Positions 26,474 to 34,343 of a stretch of 64,000 nucleotides of DNA are shown here, piece by piece (position 1 is the stretch's first letter; each line of letters starts with the position of its first letter). The notes under the pieces were generated by a model, which was not told the origin of the DNA, searched no databases, and saw only the letters and a list, made by a program, of their open reading frames with translations. The stretch spans positions 1,240,001 to 1,304,000 of the forward strand of contig NZ_CP034161.1 in NCBI RefSeq assembly GCF_003860525.1. Direction: 5' to 3'. Made by a program: the position numbers and the translations under genes. This stretch comes from Epilithonimonas vandammei. Lineage in GTDB: Bacteria; Bacteroidota; Bacteroidia; Flavobacteriales; Weeksellaceae.

Positions 26474-27016
26474 TTATTTCTGTTCTACCCAGATCAATTG
26501 GGAAGTATTATATCCGATTTCTTTGGCTTTGTCCAGGAATTTATTTTTAACATTTTCGGGGATTTTTTTCTCTCTGGAAAGAATCCAGAGGTATTTCAGA
26601 TTATTGCCAACAACCAACGCATGTTTATAATCATCTTCTAGTGCGATGACGTTGTAGCCCGCCCAGAAGGGTTTGAAAAAAGATACTTTTAGTCTTGCTT
26701 CGTTTTCAGAATTTACAAATCTTGCTTCGCCTATGCTCTGCTTCCATTCTTTTTTCACATAATCGTATCCTTTGTTATCCACTTTGATTGTGCCATCAGG
26801 ATTTTTAGAATACGTTGCGGTAACCTGATTCAGATTGCGTTCAAACTTGAAATCGAACCTTGCAATCTCGTACCATTTCCCTAGATACTTATCAGAGTCA
26901 AAGTTTTTTACTGCAACAGCCTTGTCAGGAATGCCTACGGAACAGGAGTTAAGAACCAAAATGCCTATGATGCCTATAGAAATAGGAAGTAAAATTTTTG
27001 CAAATGTCTTTTTCAT
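26474..27016 (-). CDS. Outer-membrane lipocalin (Blc-like lipoprotein)
   Basis: This 180-residue lipoprotein has a signal sequence ending in lipobox VLNSC (C25). The lipocalin domain begins with DSDKYLGKWYEIARFDFKFE, which contains the GxWYE signature, and continues with TATYSKNPDGTI and the closing ILSREKKIPENVKNKFLDKA. Bacterial lipocalins of the Blc type sit in the outer membrane and bind lipids such as lysophospholipids or fatty acids. The gene stands alone; about 250 bases without recognisable features separate it from cbpA. Confidence 0.92.
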   Translation of the reverse strand: MKKTFAKILLPISIGIIGILVLNSCSVGIPDKAVAVKNFDSDKYLGKWYEIARFDFKFERNLNQVTATYSKNPDGTIKVDNKGYDYVKKEWKQSIGEARFVNSENEARLKVSFFKPFWAGYNVIALEDDYKHALVVGNNLKYLWILSREKKIPENVKNKFLDKAKEIGYNTSQLIWVEQK

Positions 27017-27126
27017 TATGAAGTTTATTTAGAAAATTGAAGCAAAAATAATTCCAACAAAATTAATTTGGTTTAGATTTTATGACAGAAATATGGAAGA
27101 TTTTTACCTTAGAATATTGAACTAAA

Positions 27127-27165
27127 TAAAAAGAGAAGATGTATACTAGTCTTCTCTTTTTTTAT
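27127..27165. terminator. Bidirectional hairpin terminator between lipocalin and ferredoxin genes
   Basis: AAAAAGAGAAGA (27128-27139) pairs with TCTTCTCTTTTT (27150-27161), giving a T-run on either strand. Confidence 0.85.
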
Positions 27166-27180
27166 AAATATTTAACGATT

Positions 27181-27513
27181 TTAATATTCAGGTGCCAATT
27201 CTACAATTAGTCCTTCTAATTCCTGCGTTACAGGAATCTGACATCCTAATCTGCTATTAGGCTTCACATTAAATGCTTCTGCAAGCATGGCTTCTTCATC
27301 CGGAAGCATTTCTGGCAGCGGAACGTTTTCACTTAACACATAACATTGACAAGAGGCGCACATGGCCATGCCGCCACAGATACCAATTGTTCCTTCTTCT
27401 GCCAGCTCATAGGCCCGAACTATTTCCATAAGGCTCATTGCCATATCGGTGGGTGCTGCAATGTTGTGAGAAACTCCTTCTCTGTCTATTATTGTAATAT
27501 TAACGTCGGACAT
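27181..27513 (-). CDS. 2Fe-2S ferredoxin (adrenodoxin type)
   Basis: This is a small soluble electron carrier of 110 aa. The cluster ligands follow the adrenodoxin-type spacing in GICGGMAMCASCQCYV (residues about 43-58) and the last cysteine in SRLGCQIPV (about 93). The N-terminus VNITIIDREGVSHNI is typical of the beta-grasp fold. It lies directly downstream of a ferredoxin-NADP reductase-like gene on the same strand, which suggests electron flow from NADPH through that reductase to this ferredoxin. A terminator hairpin and an own TATCTTTG box in between indicate separate transcription. Confidence 0.93.
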   Translation of the reverse strand: MSDVNITIIDREGVSHNIAAPTDMAMSLMEIVRAYELAEEGTIGICGGMAMCASCQCYVLSENVPLPEMLPDEEAMLAEAFNVKPNSRLGCQIPVTQELEGLIVELAPEY

Positions 27514-27517
27514 AATG

Positions 27518-27525
27518 CAAAGATA
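27518..27525 (-). promoter_or_regulatory. -7 box (TATCTTTG) next to the ferredoxin start
   Basis: TATCTTTG ends four bases before the ATG at 27513, which predicts a leaderless transcript. Confidence 0.5.
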
Positions 27526-27581
27526 AGAAGTTGAATTCAGATACCAGATTCTTAGGTCTAAAATTTTTGTAGAATTACAAA

Positions 27582-27606
27582 AAAAGAGGATCTCGAAAAT
27601 CCTCTT
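27582..27606 (-). terminator. Terminator of the ferredoxin-NADP reductase-like gene
   Basis: AAGAGGAT (27584-27591) pairs with ATCCTCTT (27599-27606); the A-run on the left is a T-run on the minus strand. Confidence 0.8.
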
Positions 27607-27631
27607 CAGTATTATTATAATTGATTAATTA

Positions 27632-28684
27632 CTAATCAATAGATTTTACAACTGCTTTTTCAGCTTCCTTTCTGGTTCCGTCGAATCCGTCTACACCGCT
27701 TACGGTTGTGTATTTCAGGACAAACTTTTTGCCAGGATTCAGTCTGTTATATACGCTCTGGCACATTAGGGTTGCTTCGTGGAAACCGCAAAGAATTAAT
27801 TTCAGTTTTCCTGGATAGGTGTTTACGTCGCCTATTGCGTAGATGCCGTCAATATTGGTCTGATAATCCAAAGCATTATTGACTTTTATTGCATTTTTTT
27901 CAATTTCCAATCCCCATTCTGCCAAAGGCCCCAATTTCGGAGTTAGTCCGAATAATGGAATAAGATAATCTGTTTCAAGGATTGATTTCTCCCCATCTTT
28001 TTCTATTTCGATTGCGGTGAGTGTTTCTTCTCCGATTAATCCAGTGACTTCAGCTGGAGTAATCAGATTGATTTTTCCTTGACGTTTAAGTTCAGTCACT
28101 TTTTCAACAGAGTCCAGTGCGCCACGGAATTCATTTCTTCTGTGGATCAAAGTGACTTCAGAAGCTACATCTGCTAAAAAAACAGACCAGTCTAGAGCAG
28201 AGTCTCCTCCGCCTGCAATCACAATTTTTTTATTGCGGAACATTTCAGGTTCTCTTACAAAATATTCAACGCCTTTCTCCTCAAACTTTTCGATATTGTC
28301 AAGTTCAGGCTTTCGCGGGTCAAAGCTTCCAAGACCTCCGGCAATGGCAATGGCTTTACCTTTAACTTTTACACCTCGGCTAGTTGTAACTATAAAATCT
28401 CCTTCTTCTGTTTTCTCATAACTCACAGCCTTTTGAGCCAGCGAAAATTGAGGTTCAAACTGTTTGATCTGCTCCATCAGATTATCCACCAAAACACCTG
28501 CATCCACACTTGGAAATCCTGGAATATCAAAAATTGGTTTTTTAGGATATAATTCTGTCAATTGACCTCCTGGTTGTGGAAGTGCATCTATAAGATGGCA
28601 TCTTAATTTGAGTAATCCGGCTTCGAATACTGCGAAAAGTCCTGTGGGACCTGCACCTATAATTATAATATCGGTTTCGAACAT
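27632..28684 (-). CDS. Ferredoxin-NADP+ reductase of the thioredoxin-reductase-like type
   Basis: This 350-residue flavoenzyme has the FAD motif IIIGAGPTGLFAVFEAGLL (residues 6-24), PGGQLTELYPKKPIFDIPGF, and an NADP-binding IVIAGGGDSALDWSVFLADV (about 154-173). It also has the C-terminal GIYAIGDVNTYPGKLKLILCGFHEATLM. There is no CxxC redox pair between the domains, which distinguishes it from thioredoxin reductase and fits YumC-type ferredoxin reductases. The ferredoxin gene follows 118 bases downstream, supporting the assignment. Confidence 0.92.
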   Translation of the reverse strand: MFETDIIIIGAGPTGLFAVFEAGLLKLRCHLIDALPQPGGQLTELYPKKPIFDIPGFPSVDAGVLVDNLMEQIKQFEPQFSLAQKAVSYEKTEEGDFIVTTSRGVKVKGKAIAIAGGLGSFDPRKPELDNIEKFEEKGVEYFVREPEMFRNKKIVIAGGGDSALDWSVFLADVASEVTLIHRRNEFRGALDSVEKVTELKRQGKINLITPAEVTGLIGEETLTAIEIEKDGEKSILETDYLIPLFGLTPKLGPLAEWGLEIEKNAIKVNNALDYQTNIDGIYAIGDVNTYPGKLKLILCGFHEATLMCQSVYNRLNPGKKFVLKYTTVSGVDGFDGTRKEAEKAVVKSID

Positions 28685-28888
28685 CTATAAAAATTTTGGA
28701 GTAACAAAAATATGCATTAAATATGATTTTAGAATGATTCTAAAGTATGATATTTATGGGCTTCTCAATTAATTCTAAAAAATATCACTTAGTTATAAAT
28801 TATTTTGAGAATTATTTGTTTGAGATTTACTCTTATTATGTTGAAGTTTAAATCCGTGGACACTTATTTATCTCTGGGATTTTTTTTC

Positions 28889-30094
28889 TTAGGCATTTCT
28901 TTTTATAAGAGCCATATAGAAACCATCATAACCTTCGCTAGGCATAATTTTTTGGTCTTTTACAAGCGTGAAATCTGGATTGTTTTCTAAAAATATTTTG
29001 ACCTGCTCATTATTTTCCGATGGCAAAATAGAACACGTTGCATAAATCATCTGTCCTCCTTTTTTCAATATTTTTGAATAATCTTGGAGGATTTGCTGTT
29101 GCTCACTTTTGATCCGTTCAATAAATTGCTGGTCTATTTTCCATTTGGAGTCAGGGTTTCTCTTCAAAACTCCCAATCCGGAACAAGGTGCGTCTATCAA
29201 TAGTCTATCTGCCTTTTCGTGAAGTCTTTTGATGACTTTATTATCCGATATAAGCCTTGTCTCGATATTGTGCGCACCAGCTCTTTTTGCCCGTCTTTTA
29301 AGCTCGGCAAGCTTCCATTCGTAGATGTCTAATGCAATAATCTGTCCCTTGTTTTTCATCAATGCCGCAAGATGCAATGTTTTACCGCCGGCACCGGCAC
29401 AGGCATCCACCACACGCATACCTTCTCTCACGTCCAGTAATTCTCCTATTTTTTGGGAACTCGCATCCTGAACTTCGAATAAACCATCTTTGAACGCTGA
29501 GGTTAAAAAGACATTTTTCTTCTCCTCCAACTGTACAGCATCCGGGTAATTTTTGATCGTGAAACATTCTACATTCTCATCTCTTAGATCGGCAACCAGT
29601 TCCCTCGGCGTTGTTTTCAACGTGTTGGTCCGTAAAACGGTTGGTGCCTGCTCATTTAGAGCCAGCATCTCTCTTTCCCAGTTTTTTCCCAGTTCTTTTT
29701 CAAGAGTTTCTGCCAACCAATCAGGGATTGAATATTCAATGGCTTTTGTCGGAACGGTTCCTTTTTTAAGTTTTGTTAAAATGTCCGCAACTTTGATTCC
29801 GTCAAATTCTTCAAATTTTTTGTAATGAGTTTTGCTCCATAAAAGGTATGCGAGGATTAGTTTATAAATATTATTTGGTTTCACGCCTTCACCCATATAA
29901 TATTCAAGACGTTTTTTCCAACGGATAATATTATAAAAGATTTCGGAAACAACTTTTCTGTCTTCACTTCCCCATTTTTTATGCGCTTTCAGAAGGCGCT
30001 CTATAACTTTGTCAGCGTACTTTTTTTCCTGAAAAAAGGTTTCCTGAAGTGCATCGTGAATCCCGATCAAAAGATTGCGGTGTATTAGTTCCAT
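28889..30094 (-). CDS. RsmB/NOP family rRNA cytosine-C5 methyltransferase
   Basis: This 401-residue RNA methyltransferase makes 5-methylcytosine with S-adenosylmethionine. An N-terminal NusB/RsmB-like helical region spans about residues 1-150. The SAM-binding motif I is VVDACAGAGGKTLHLAAL (about 233-250), and both functional cysteines are present in DAPCSGLGVLKRNP (about 305) and ATCSILPSENNEQV (about 355). Domain order suggests an RsmB-like enzyme acting on 16S rRNA C967; other NOP-family targets are possible. It lies 17 bases downstream of the HNH-like gene on the same strand and may share its transcript. Confidence 0.93.
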   Translation of the reverse strand: MELIHRNLLIGIHDALQETFFQEKKYADKVIERLLKAHKKWGSEDRKVVSEIFYNIIRWKKRLEYYMGEGVKPNNIYKLILAYLLWSKTHYKKFEEFDGIKVADILTKLKKGTVPTKAIEYSIPDWLAETLEKELGKNWEREMLALNEQAPTVLRTNTLKTTPRELVADLRDENVECFTIKNYPDAVQLEEKKNVFLTSAFKDGLFEVQDASSQKIGELLDVREGMRVVDACAGAGGKTLHLAALMKNKGQIIALDIYEWKLAELKRRAKRAGAHNIETRLISDNKVIKRLHEKADRLLIDAPCSGLGVLKRNPDSKWKIDQQFIERIKSEQQQILQDYSKILKKGGQMIYATCSILPSENNEQVKIFLENNPDFTLVKDQKIMPSEGYDGFYMALIKRNA

Positions 30095-30111
30095 TAATTA
30101 TGTTACGAATG

Positions 30112-30909
30112 TTATGATTTGTTATTGATAAGGCTTAGCTGTACATCACTCCAGTTTTCGCCTGTTTTGATCCTGTGTATCTGCATATCAGAGACACCAA
30201 ATCTCCTTGCCAGTCTTGCTGCAGGTTCACCCTTTTTGAGTTTCCTTTTGATGAGGACTACCTCACTATAAGAGAGTTTTGATACAGAAGTAGGGTCTTT
30301 TTTTGGTTTGGAGATCTTGTAGCTTATAAATTTTGGGCTCTCAAAACTTCTTTTGACAACCTCATCCTTTGTGGCCCAGCTTAAGTTTTCTACGCGATTG
30401 TCTTTTTTGTCAAAATTTTTGTGGATCACAAATTTTTTATTTTCCGGATCATCATTGGGTATAAAAAGTTCCGCTACAGCTTTGTGAACCAAAAGATGAT
30501 AATACAGGGCTCTGCTTTTCAGGTCTTTTTGTCGTTGCCTGGATAATCTGCTGACGCGGGATTTGATTTCTTTGGCCAATTCTTCTATCCGTGCAACAGC
30601 GTTTTGCAAGTTCTTTCCGGCTGTGCTTTTTTTCTTGATAATTTTTTTGAGCTCCCGGGTTTCAGCTCTGAGTTCAGAAATGTGCTCAGCCTGCTCGTCA
30701 AAGTTGGCTTTTACGCTTTCTGTTATCGGTTTGAACTGAGTGAAACTGATAATAGGATAACCTTCCCTTAGGCTGCCTTTTAAGATTTTGCCTTCGGGAT
30801 TATTTTTTGTAAAAGATTTTACTTCTCCGTATTTTGAAAAATAAAGCTGGTAAGTTTCATCAAAGCTTTCTCCGAATTGGTAGACTTTCCATTCTTCGCT
30901 GTTATTCAT
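30112..30909 (-). CDS. HNH/NUMOD4-like DNA-binding protein with coiled coil and helix-turn-helix
   Basis: This 265-residue protein has an N-terminal NUMOD4-like strand-rich part (residues about 5-60, EEWKVYQFGESFDETYQLYF), a long basic coiled coil (about 70-130), and an HNH-like module at about 136-183. The HNH-like module reads YYHLLVHKAVAELFIPN followed by FVIHKNFDKKDNRVENLSW. A C-terminal helix-turn-helix ends the protein (about 213-252, AARLARRFGVSDMQIHRI). Such modules make up phage-type homing endonucleases. H142, H163, N171 and N175 are kept, but the residue before H163 (normally N or D) is isoleucine and the usual IDG after it is KNF, so nuclease activity is doubtful. It may be a domesticated DNA-binding protein. 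Confidence 0.7.
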   Translation of the reverse strand: MNNSEEWKVYQFGESFDETYQLYFSKYGEVKSFTKNNPEGKILKGSLREGYPIISFTQFKPITESVKANFDEQAEHISELRAETRELKKIIKKKSTAGKNLQNAVARIEELAKEIKSRVSRLSRQRQKDLKSRALYYHLLVHKAVAELFIPNDDPENKKFVIHKNFDKKDNRVENLSWATKDEVVKRSFESPKFISYKISKPKKDPTSVSKLSYSEVVLIKRKLKKGEPAARLARRFGVSDMQIHRIKTGENWSDVQLSLINNKS

Positions 30910-31100
30910 TAATATAGTTTTCGATCAAATTGATTTTATTTCAATTTATTAATCTGATATTTCTCACAGGCATTAGTAGGCAGCAAAGTTAATGATTTAT
31001 AAATAAAGTTTTTATTTAATTACCAGACTGTAATGTACTTCTTACCGTTCAGTGAATATTAATTTTTTGTTAAATGTGTCGATTTTATTTATGATTATAG

Positions 31101-31140
31101 TTTGACAATTTTGTCAAATCTGATAAAAAATTTAAATTTG
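31101..31140 (+). promoter_or_regulatory. Palindromic operator overlapping the promoter of the tetR-RND operon
   Basis: TTTGACAATTTTGTCAAA (31101-31118) is an 8-2-8 perfect palindrome. A TTG in its right half (31111-31113) lies 19 bases before TAAATTTG (31133-31140), the expected -33/-7 arrangement, and the ATG follows at 31161. A further TGTCAAA overlaps the start codon. The position suits autorepression by the TetR-family regulator encoded directly downstream. Confidence 0.6.
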
Positions 31141-31160
31141 CACAAAATTGTTTAACAAAA

Positions 31161-31754
31161 ATGTCAAACCAACCAAAAAAGGACCACACACAAGAACTCA
31201 TAAAGGAAACGACTAAAAATCTTTTCTTTGTTCAGGGGTGTTTTGCTGCCACCACTCAGGAGATTGCGGATGAGGCTGGAGTAAACAGAACATTGATAAA
31301 TTACTATTTCAGGTCTAGAGATAACCTGGTTCAAATTGTCTTTGATGAAGCTCATAGAGTAGAAAAAGAAAAATCCGAAGTGATTATGAGATCTGATCTT
31401 AATTTTAAAGAAAAAATCTCAAAATTTATTGAAGAAAGCCTTCAAACCAGTTTGAAATATCCTTATCTAGAGACCTATATCGTTTCCCAGATTAACAACG
31501 GAAGCTGCCATAAGAGAGATGTAGAAAAGACTGATCTTGAAAAACTTTACAGAGATATTGAAAAGGAAATGGATGCGGAAAATATTGAAAAAATGGAACC
31601 AACACAGTTTCTGCTGAATATGATCTCTCTATTGGTTTTTCCTAGTGCAGTACGACCACTGATTATGGAAAATATGAAGATCAATGATAAAGATTTCGAC
31701 AGGTTAATCGCAGATAGGAAAGACATCATTCTGAGAATACTTTTCAAAAACTGA
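31161..31754 (+). CDS. TetR/AcrR family transcriptional regulator
   Basis: This 197-residue repressor has the TetR N-terminal helix-turn-helix: ELIKETTKNLFFVQGCFAATTQEIADEAGVNRTLINYYFRSRDNL (residues about 12-56). The helical C-terminal part would bind a ligand and mediate dimerisation. It is the first gene of a run on the same strand with TolC, adaptor and RND pump genes (81 bases to the next), and its promoter contains a perfect palindrome. This is the usual arrangement for local repression of an efflux operon. The inducing ligand is unknown. Confidence 0.92.
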   Translation: MSNQPKKDHTQELIKETTKNLFFVQGCFAATTQEIADEAGVNRTLINYYFRSRDNLVQIVFDEAHRVEKEKSEVIMRSDLNFKEKISKFIEESLQTSLKYPYLETYIVSQINNGSCHKRDVEKTDLEKLYRDIEKEMDAENIEKMEPTQFLLNMISLLVFPSAVRPLIMENMKINDKDFDRLIADRKDIILRILFKN

Positions 31755-31835
31755 ATCTAATGTAAAGTATTTTTTTTTGGAATTCGTTCATTTAAACTAA
31801 AGCAAAAAAAATTAAAAATTAACTTATAATAAATT

Positions 31836-33203
31836 ATGAATAGAAAACGTATAACTGCAAGCAGACTGAAAAAAGGTTTGTCAGCGGTACTTATGATTTT
31901 CGGCTTTTCTTCAGTTTTTGCACAGCAAACTGTGACTTTGAAGCAAGCAATCGAGTATGCCTTGCAAAATAAAACGGATGCGCTGAAAGCTAAACTGGAA
32001 GTGACCAATGCAGATTACAAAATTGCAGAAGCTAAGGCCGGTGCTCTTCCAAAAATCAATGGAACAGCGAATCTGACTTATAATCCTATTTTGCAACAGA
32101 GTGCTCTAGATGTTGGAAAAGCTTTTGGCGGTCCAAGCAAAATTGAAATGGTTGCATTTGGACAACCTTGGATTGCAGGCGCAGGGGTTCAGTTGCAACA
32201 AGCCGTGTTTAATCAACAGGTTTTTATTGGACTAAAAGCTGCAAAATCTACCAAGGAGTTTTATCAGCTGAATGCCGAGCTTACGGATGAGCAGATCATT
32301 GAAAGAGTTTCCAACGCTTATTTCCAGGTTTTTACTGTGGAACAAAACCAGCAGACTCTGGAAAGCAGTTACACAAGCACGGAAAAAGTCAGAAATATTA
32401 TTAAAAGTTTGTTTGACAACGGACTGGCAAAGAAAATCGATCTGGACAGAACTAATGTGAATCTTACCAATATCGAAACTAATATAAAACAGACCAAAAA
32501 CGGAGTAGCTCAGGCAAAAAATGCACTTAAGTTTTATATGGGAATGCCAATTGAAAAAGATATACAGCTTGTAAAAGAGGATATGGAAATCACACCACAT
32601 CTTCTTGAGAATACAATGAGTTCCGATAACAGAACCGAAGTCAAAGTTTTGCTTAAAAATAAAGAACTCCTGGAGTATAATAAAAAAGCAACCGAGGCTG
32701 CTTATTATCCTACCGTTAATCTTACAGCGAATTATAACTGGCAGGGATTGGGTCCCAAGTTTCCACTCACAAATGGTACCTCTAACGGGGTTTATTGGTC
32801 CGATTTTTCCGCAATTGGCTTAGGAATCAATGTTCCGATTTTCAATGGATTTGCCACAAAGTCAAAAGTTCAACAGGCGCAGATCGATCTGGATAAACTA
32901 AACCTAGATATTCAGGAAACCAAGCTTAGTTTAGATCTGGCTTATCAGAATGCCAAGTCACAAATAGAAAACAGCCTTAATACTTTAGAATATCAAAAGG
33001 CTAATGTAGCGCTCGCTGAAGATGTTCTTGCCAATACAAAAAGTAACTACCAATACGGGCTAGCAACACTGACAGATTTGCTTGATGCCGAAAACTCCTT
33101 GGTTCAGGCGAAGAATAATTATACCAATGCCATTCTGGATTATAAAATTGCTGAGGTTCAGTATTACAAATCAAAAGGTGAACTTAAAACTTATTTAAAA
33201 TAA
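31836..33203 (+). CDS. TolC family outer-membrane efflux protein
   Basis: This is an outer-membrane channel of 455 aa. The signal peptide covers about residues 1-29 (ending SVFAQ). The mature protein starts TVTLKQAIEYALQNKTDALKAK, the typical TolC repeat start, with two outer-membrane-efflux repeats rich in helical coiled coil (a second in KLSLDLAYQNAKSQIENSLNTLEYQK) and a conserved YQYGLATLTDLLDAENSL near the end. It forms the exit duct of the tripartite pump with the adaptor and RND genes directly downstream. It lies 72 bases before the adaptor gene. Confidence 0.94.
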   Translation: MNRKRITASRLKKGLSAVLMIFGFSSVFAQQTVTLKQAIEYALQNKTDALKAKLEVTNADYKIAEAKAGALPKINGTANLTYNPILQQSALDVGKAFGGPSKIEMVAFGQPWIAGAGVQLQQAVFNQQVFIGLKAAKSTKEFYQLNAELTDEQIIERVSNAYFQVFTVEQNQQTLESSYTSTEKVRNIIKSLFDNGLAKKIDLDRTNVNLTNIETNIKQTKNGVAQAKNALKFYMGMPIEKDIQLVKEDMEITPHLLENTMSSDNRTEVKVLLKNKELLEYNKKATEAAYYPTVNLTANYNWQGLGPKFPLTNGTSNGVYWSDFSAIGLGINVPIFNGFATKSKVQQAQIDLDKLNLDIQETKLSLDLAYQNAKSQIENSLNTLEYQKANVALAEDVLANTKSNYQYGLATLTDLLDAENSLVQAKNNYTNAILDYKIAEVQYYKSKGELKTYLK

Positions 33204-33275
33204 ACTATCAAAAATAACAGTTATAAAATGAAATCTTTGATTCCATTTGACATTAAAAAAAAATAATTATTTCAA

Positions 33276-34337
33276 ATGAAAAAAACTTTAATATATATCA
33301 TCGTTGCAGCTGTTCTAATTGGTTTGGCTGCTTGGAAAATTGCCGACAATAAGAAGAAACAGGAAACTGAAGTAAAAGAAGTTGCGAAGCAAGTTGACAA
33401 AATTAATGTTAACGTGATTACCGCTTCTCGTGAAAATATCGATACAGATTATTTTGCAAACGGTACATTTATTCCAAAACAAGAGCTGCAGCAATCTTCA
33501 GAAATTTCCGGACGTATCGTAAATGTTTTGGTAAAAGAAGGTTCTAGAGTAGGAGCAGGTCAGGTTCTTGCAACCATCAAAAGAGATGCGATAGAGGTAG
33601 ATGTTTCCCAGGCACATAACAATTTGCAGAATGCTATTGCAGACAACCAGCGTTATGAAAACGCATATAAAACAGGTGGTGTTACAAAACAACAGCTTGA
33701 TAATTCAAGATTACAACTGAAAAACGCTCAGGCTGCAGTGAGAGCACAAGGCGTAAGAGTAAATGATACCAGCGTAAGAGCAGGCATCAGCGGAACAATC
33801 AACAAAAAAATGGTTGAGCCAGGAATGGTGGTTGCACCGGGAACAGCTTTGTTCGAAATTGTTAATATCAATACTTTGAAATTGTCTGTTTTGGTAGACG
33901 AAAGTCAAGTTGGAAGAATCCAAATTGGACAAACAGTAAAAATCAATGTTAATGTTTTACCGGAAGAATCTTTCGCTGGTAGAATTACTTTCATCGCGCC
34001 AAAAAGTGATGCTTCTTTGAGCTTCCCGGTTGAAATCGAAGTTCAAAACAGAGGAAACCTAAAAGCTGGTATGTACGCAACAGCTGTTTTCAAAACCAAT
34101 CACGGTGCCGAAACTCAAAATATGTTAACTGTTCCTGCGGAAGCTTTCGTTAACGGTGTTAGTTCCGGACAATTATTTGTGGTGAATAACGGAACTGCAA
34201 AATTAATTAAAGTTCAAACCGGAAAAGTTTACGGAGATAAAGTTCAAATCCTAAGCGGACTGAATGGCGGTGAACAAGTCATTACAAGTGGACAAATCAA
34301 CCTGGATAACGGCTCAAAAATCAACATCGTAAAGTAG
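33276..34337 (+). CDS. RND efflux periplasmic adaptor (membrane fusion protein)
   Basis: This 353-residue inner-membrane-anchored adaptor bridges the RND pump and the TolC channel. An N-terminal membrane anchor (residues 3-18, LIYIIVAAVLIGLAAW) is followed by the lipoyl-like halves (SGRIVNVLVKEGSRVGAGQVLATIKRD and VRAGISGTINKKMVEPGMVVAPGTALFEI). A short helical hairpin lies between them, followed by beta-barrel and membrane-proximal domains ending in NGGEQVITSGQINLDNGSKINI. It has no lipobox. It lies six bases before the pump gene. Confidence 0.94.
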   Translation: MKKTLIYIIVAAVLIGLAAWKIADNKKKQETEVKEVAKQVDKINVNVITASRENIDTDYFANGTFIPKQELQQSSEISGRIVNVLVKEGSRVGAGQVLATIKRDAIEVDVSQAHNNLQNAIADNQRYENAYKTGGVTKQQLDNSRLQLKNAQAAVRAQGVRVNDTSVRAGISGTINKKMVEPGMVVAPGTALFEIVNINTLKLSVLVDESQVGRIQIGQTVKINVNVLPEESFAGRITFIAPKSDASLSFPVEIEVQNRGNLKAGMYATAVFKTNHGAETQNMLTVPAEAFVNGVSSGQLFVVNNGTAKLIKVQTGKVYGDKVQILSGLNGGEQVITSGQINLDNGSKINIVK

Positions 34338-34343
34338 TACAAG

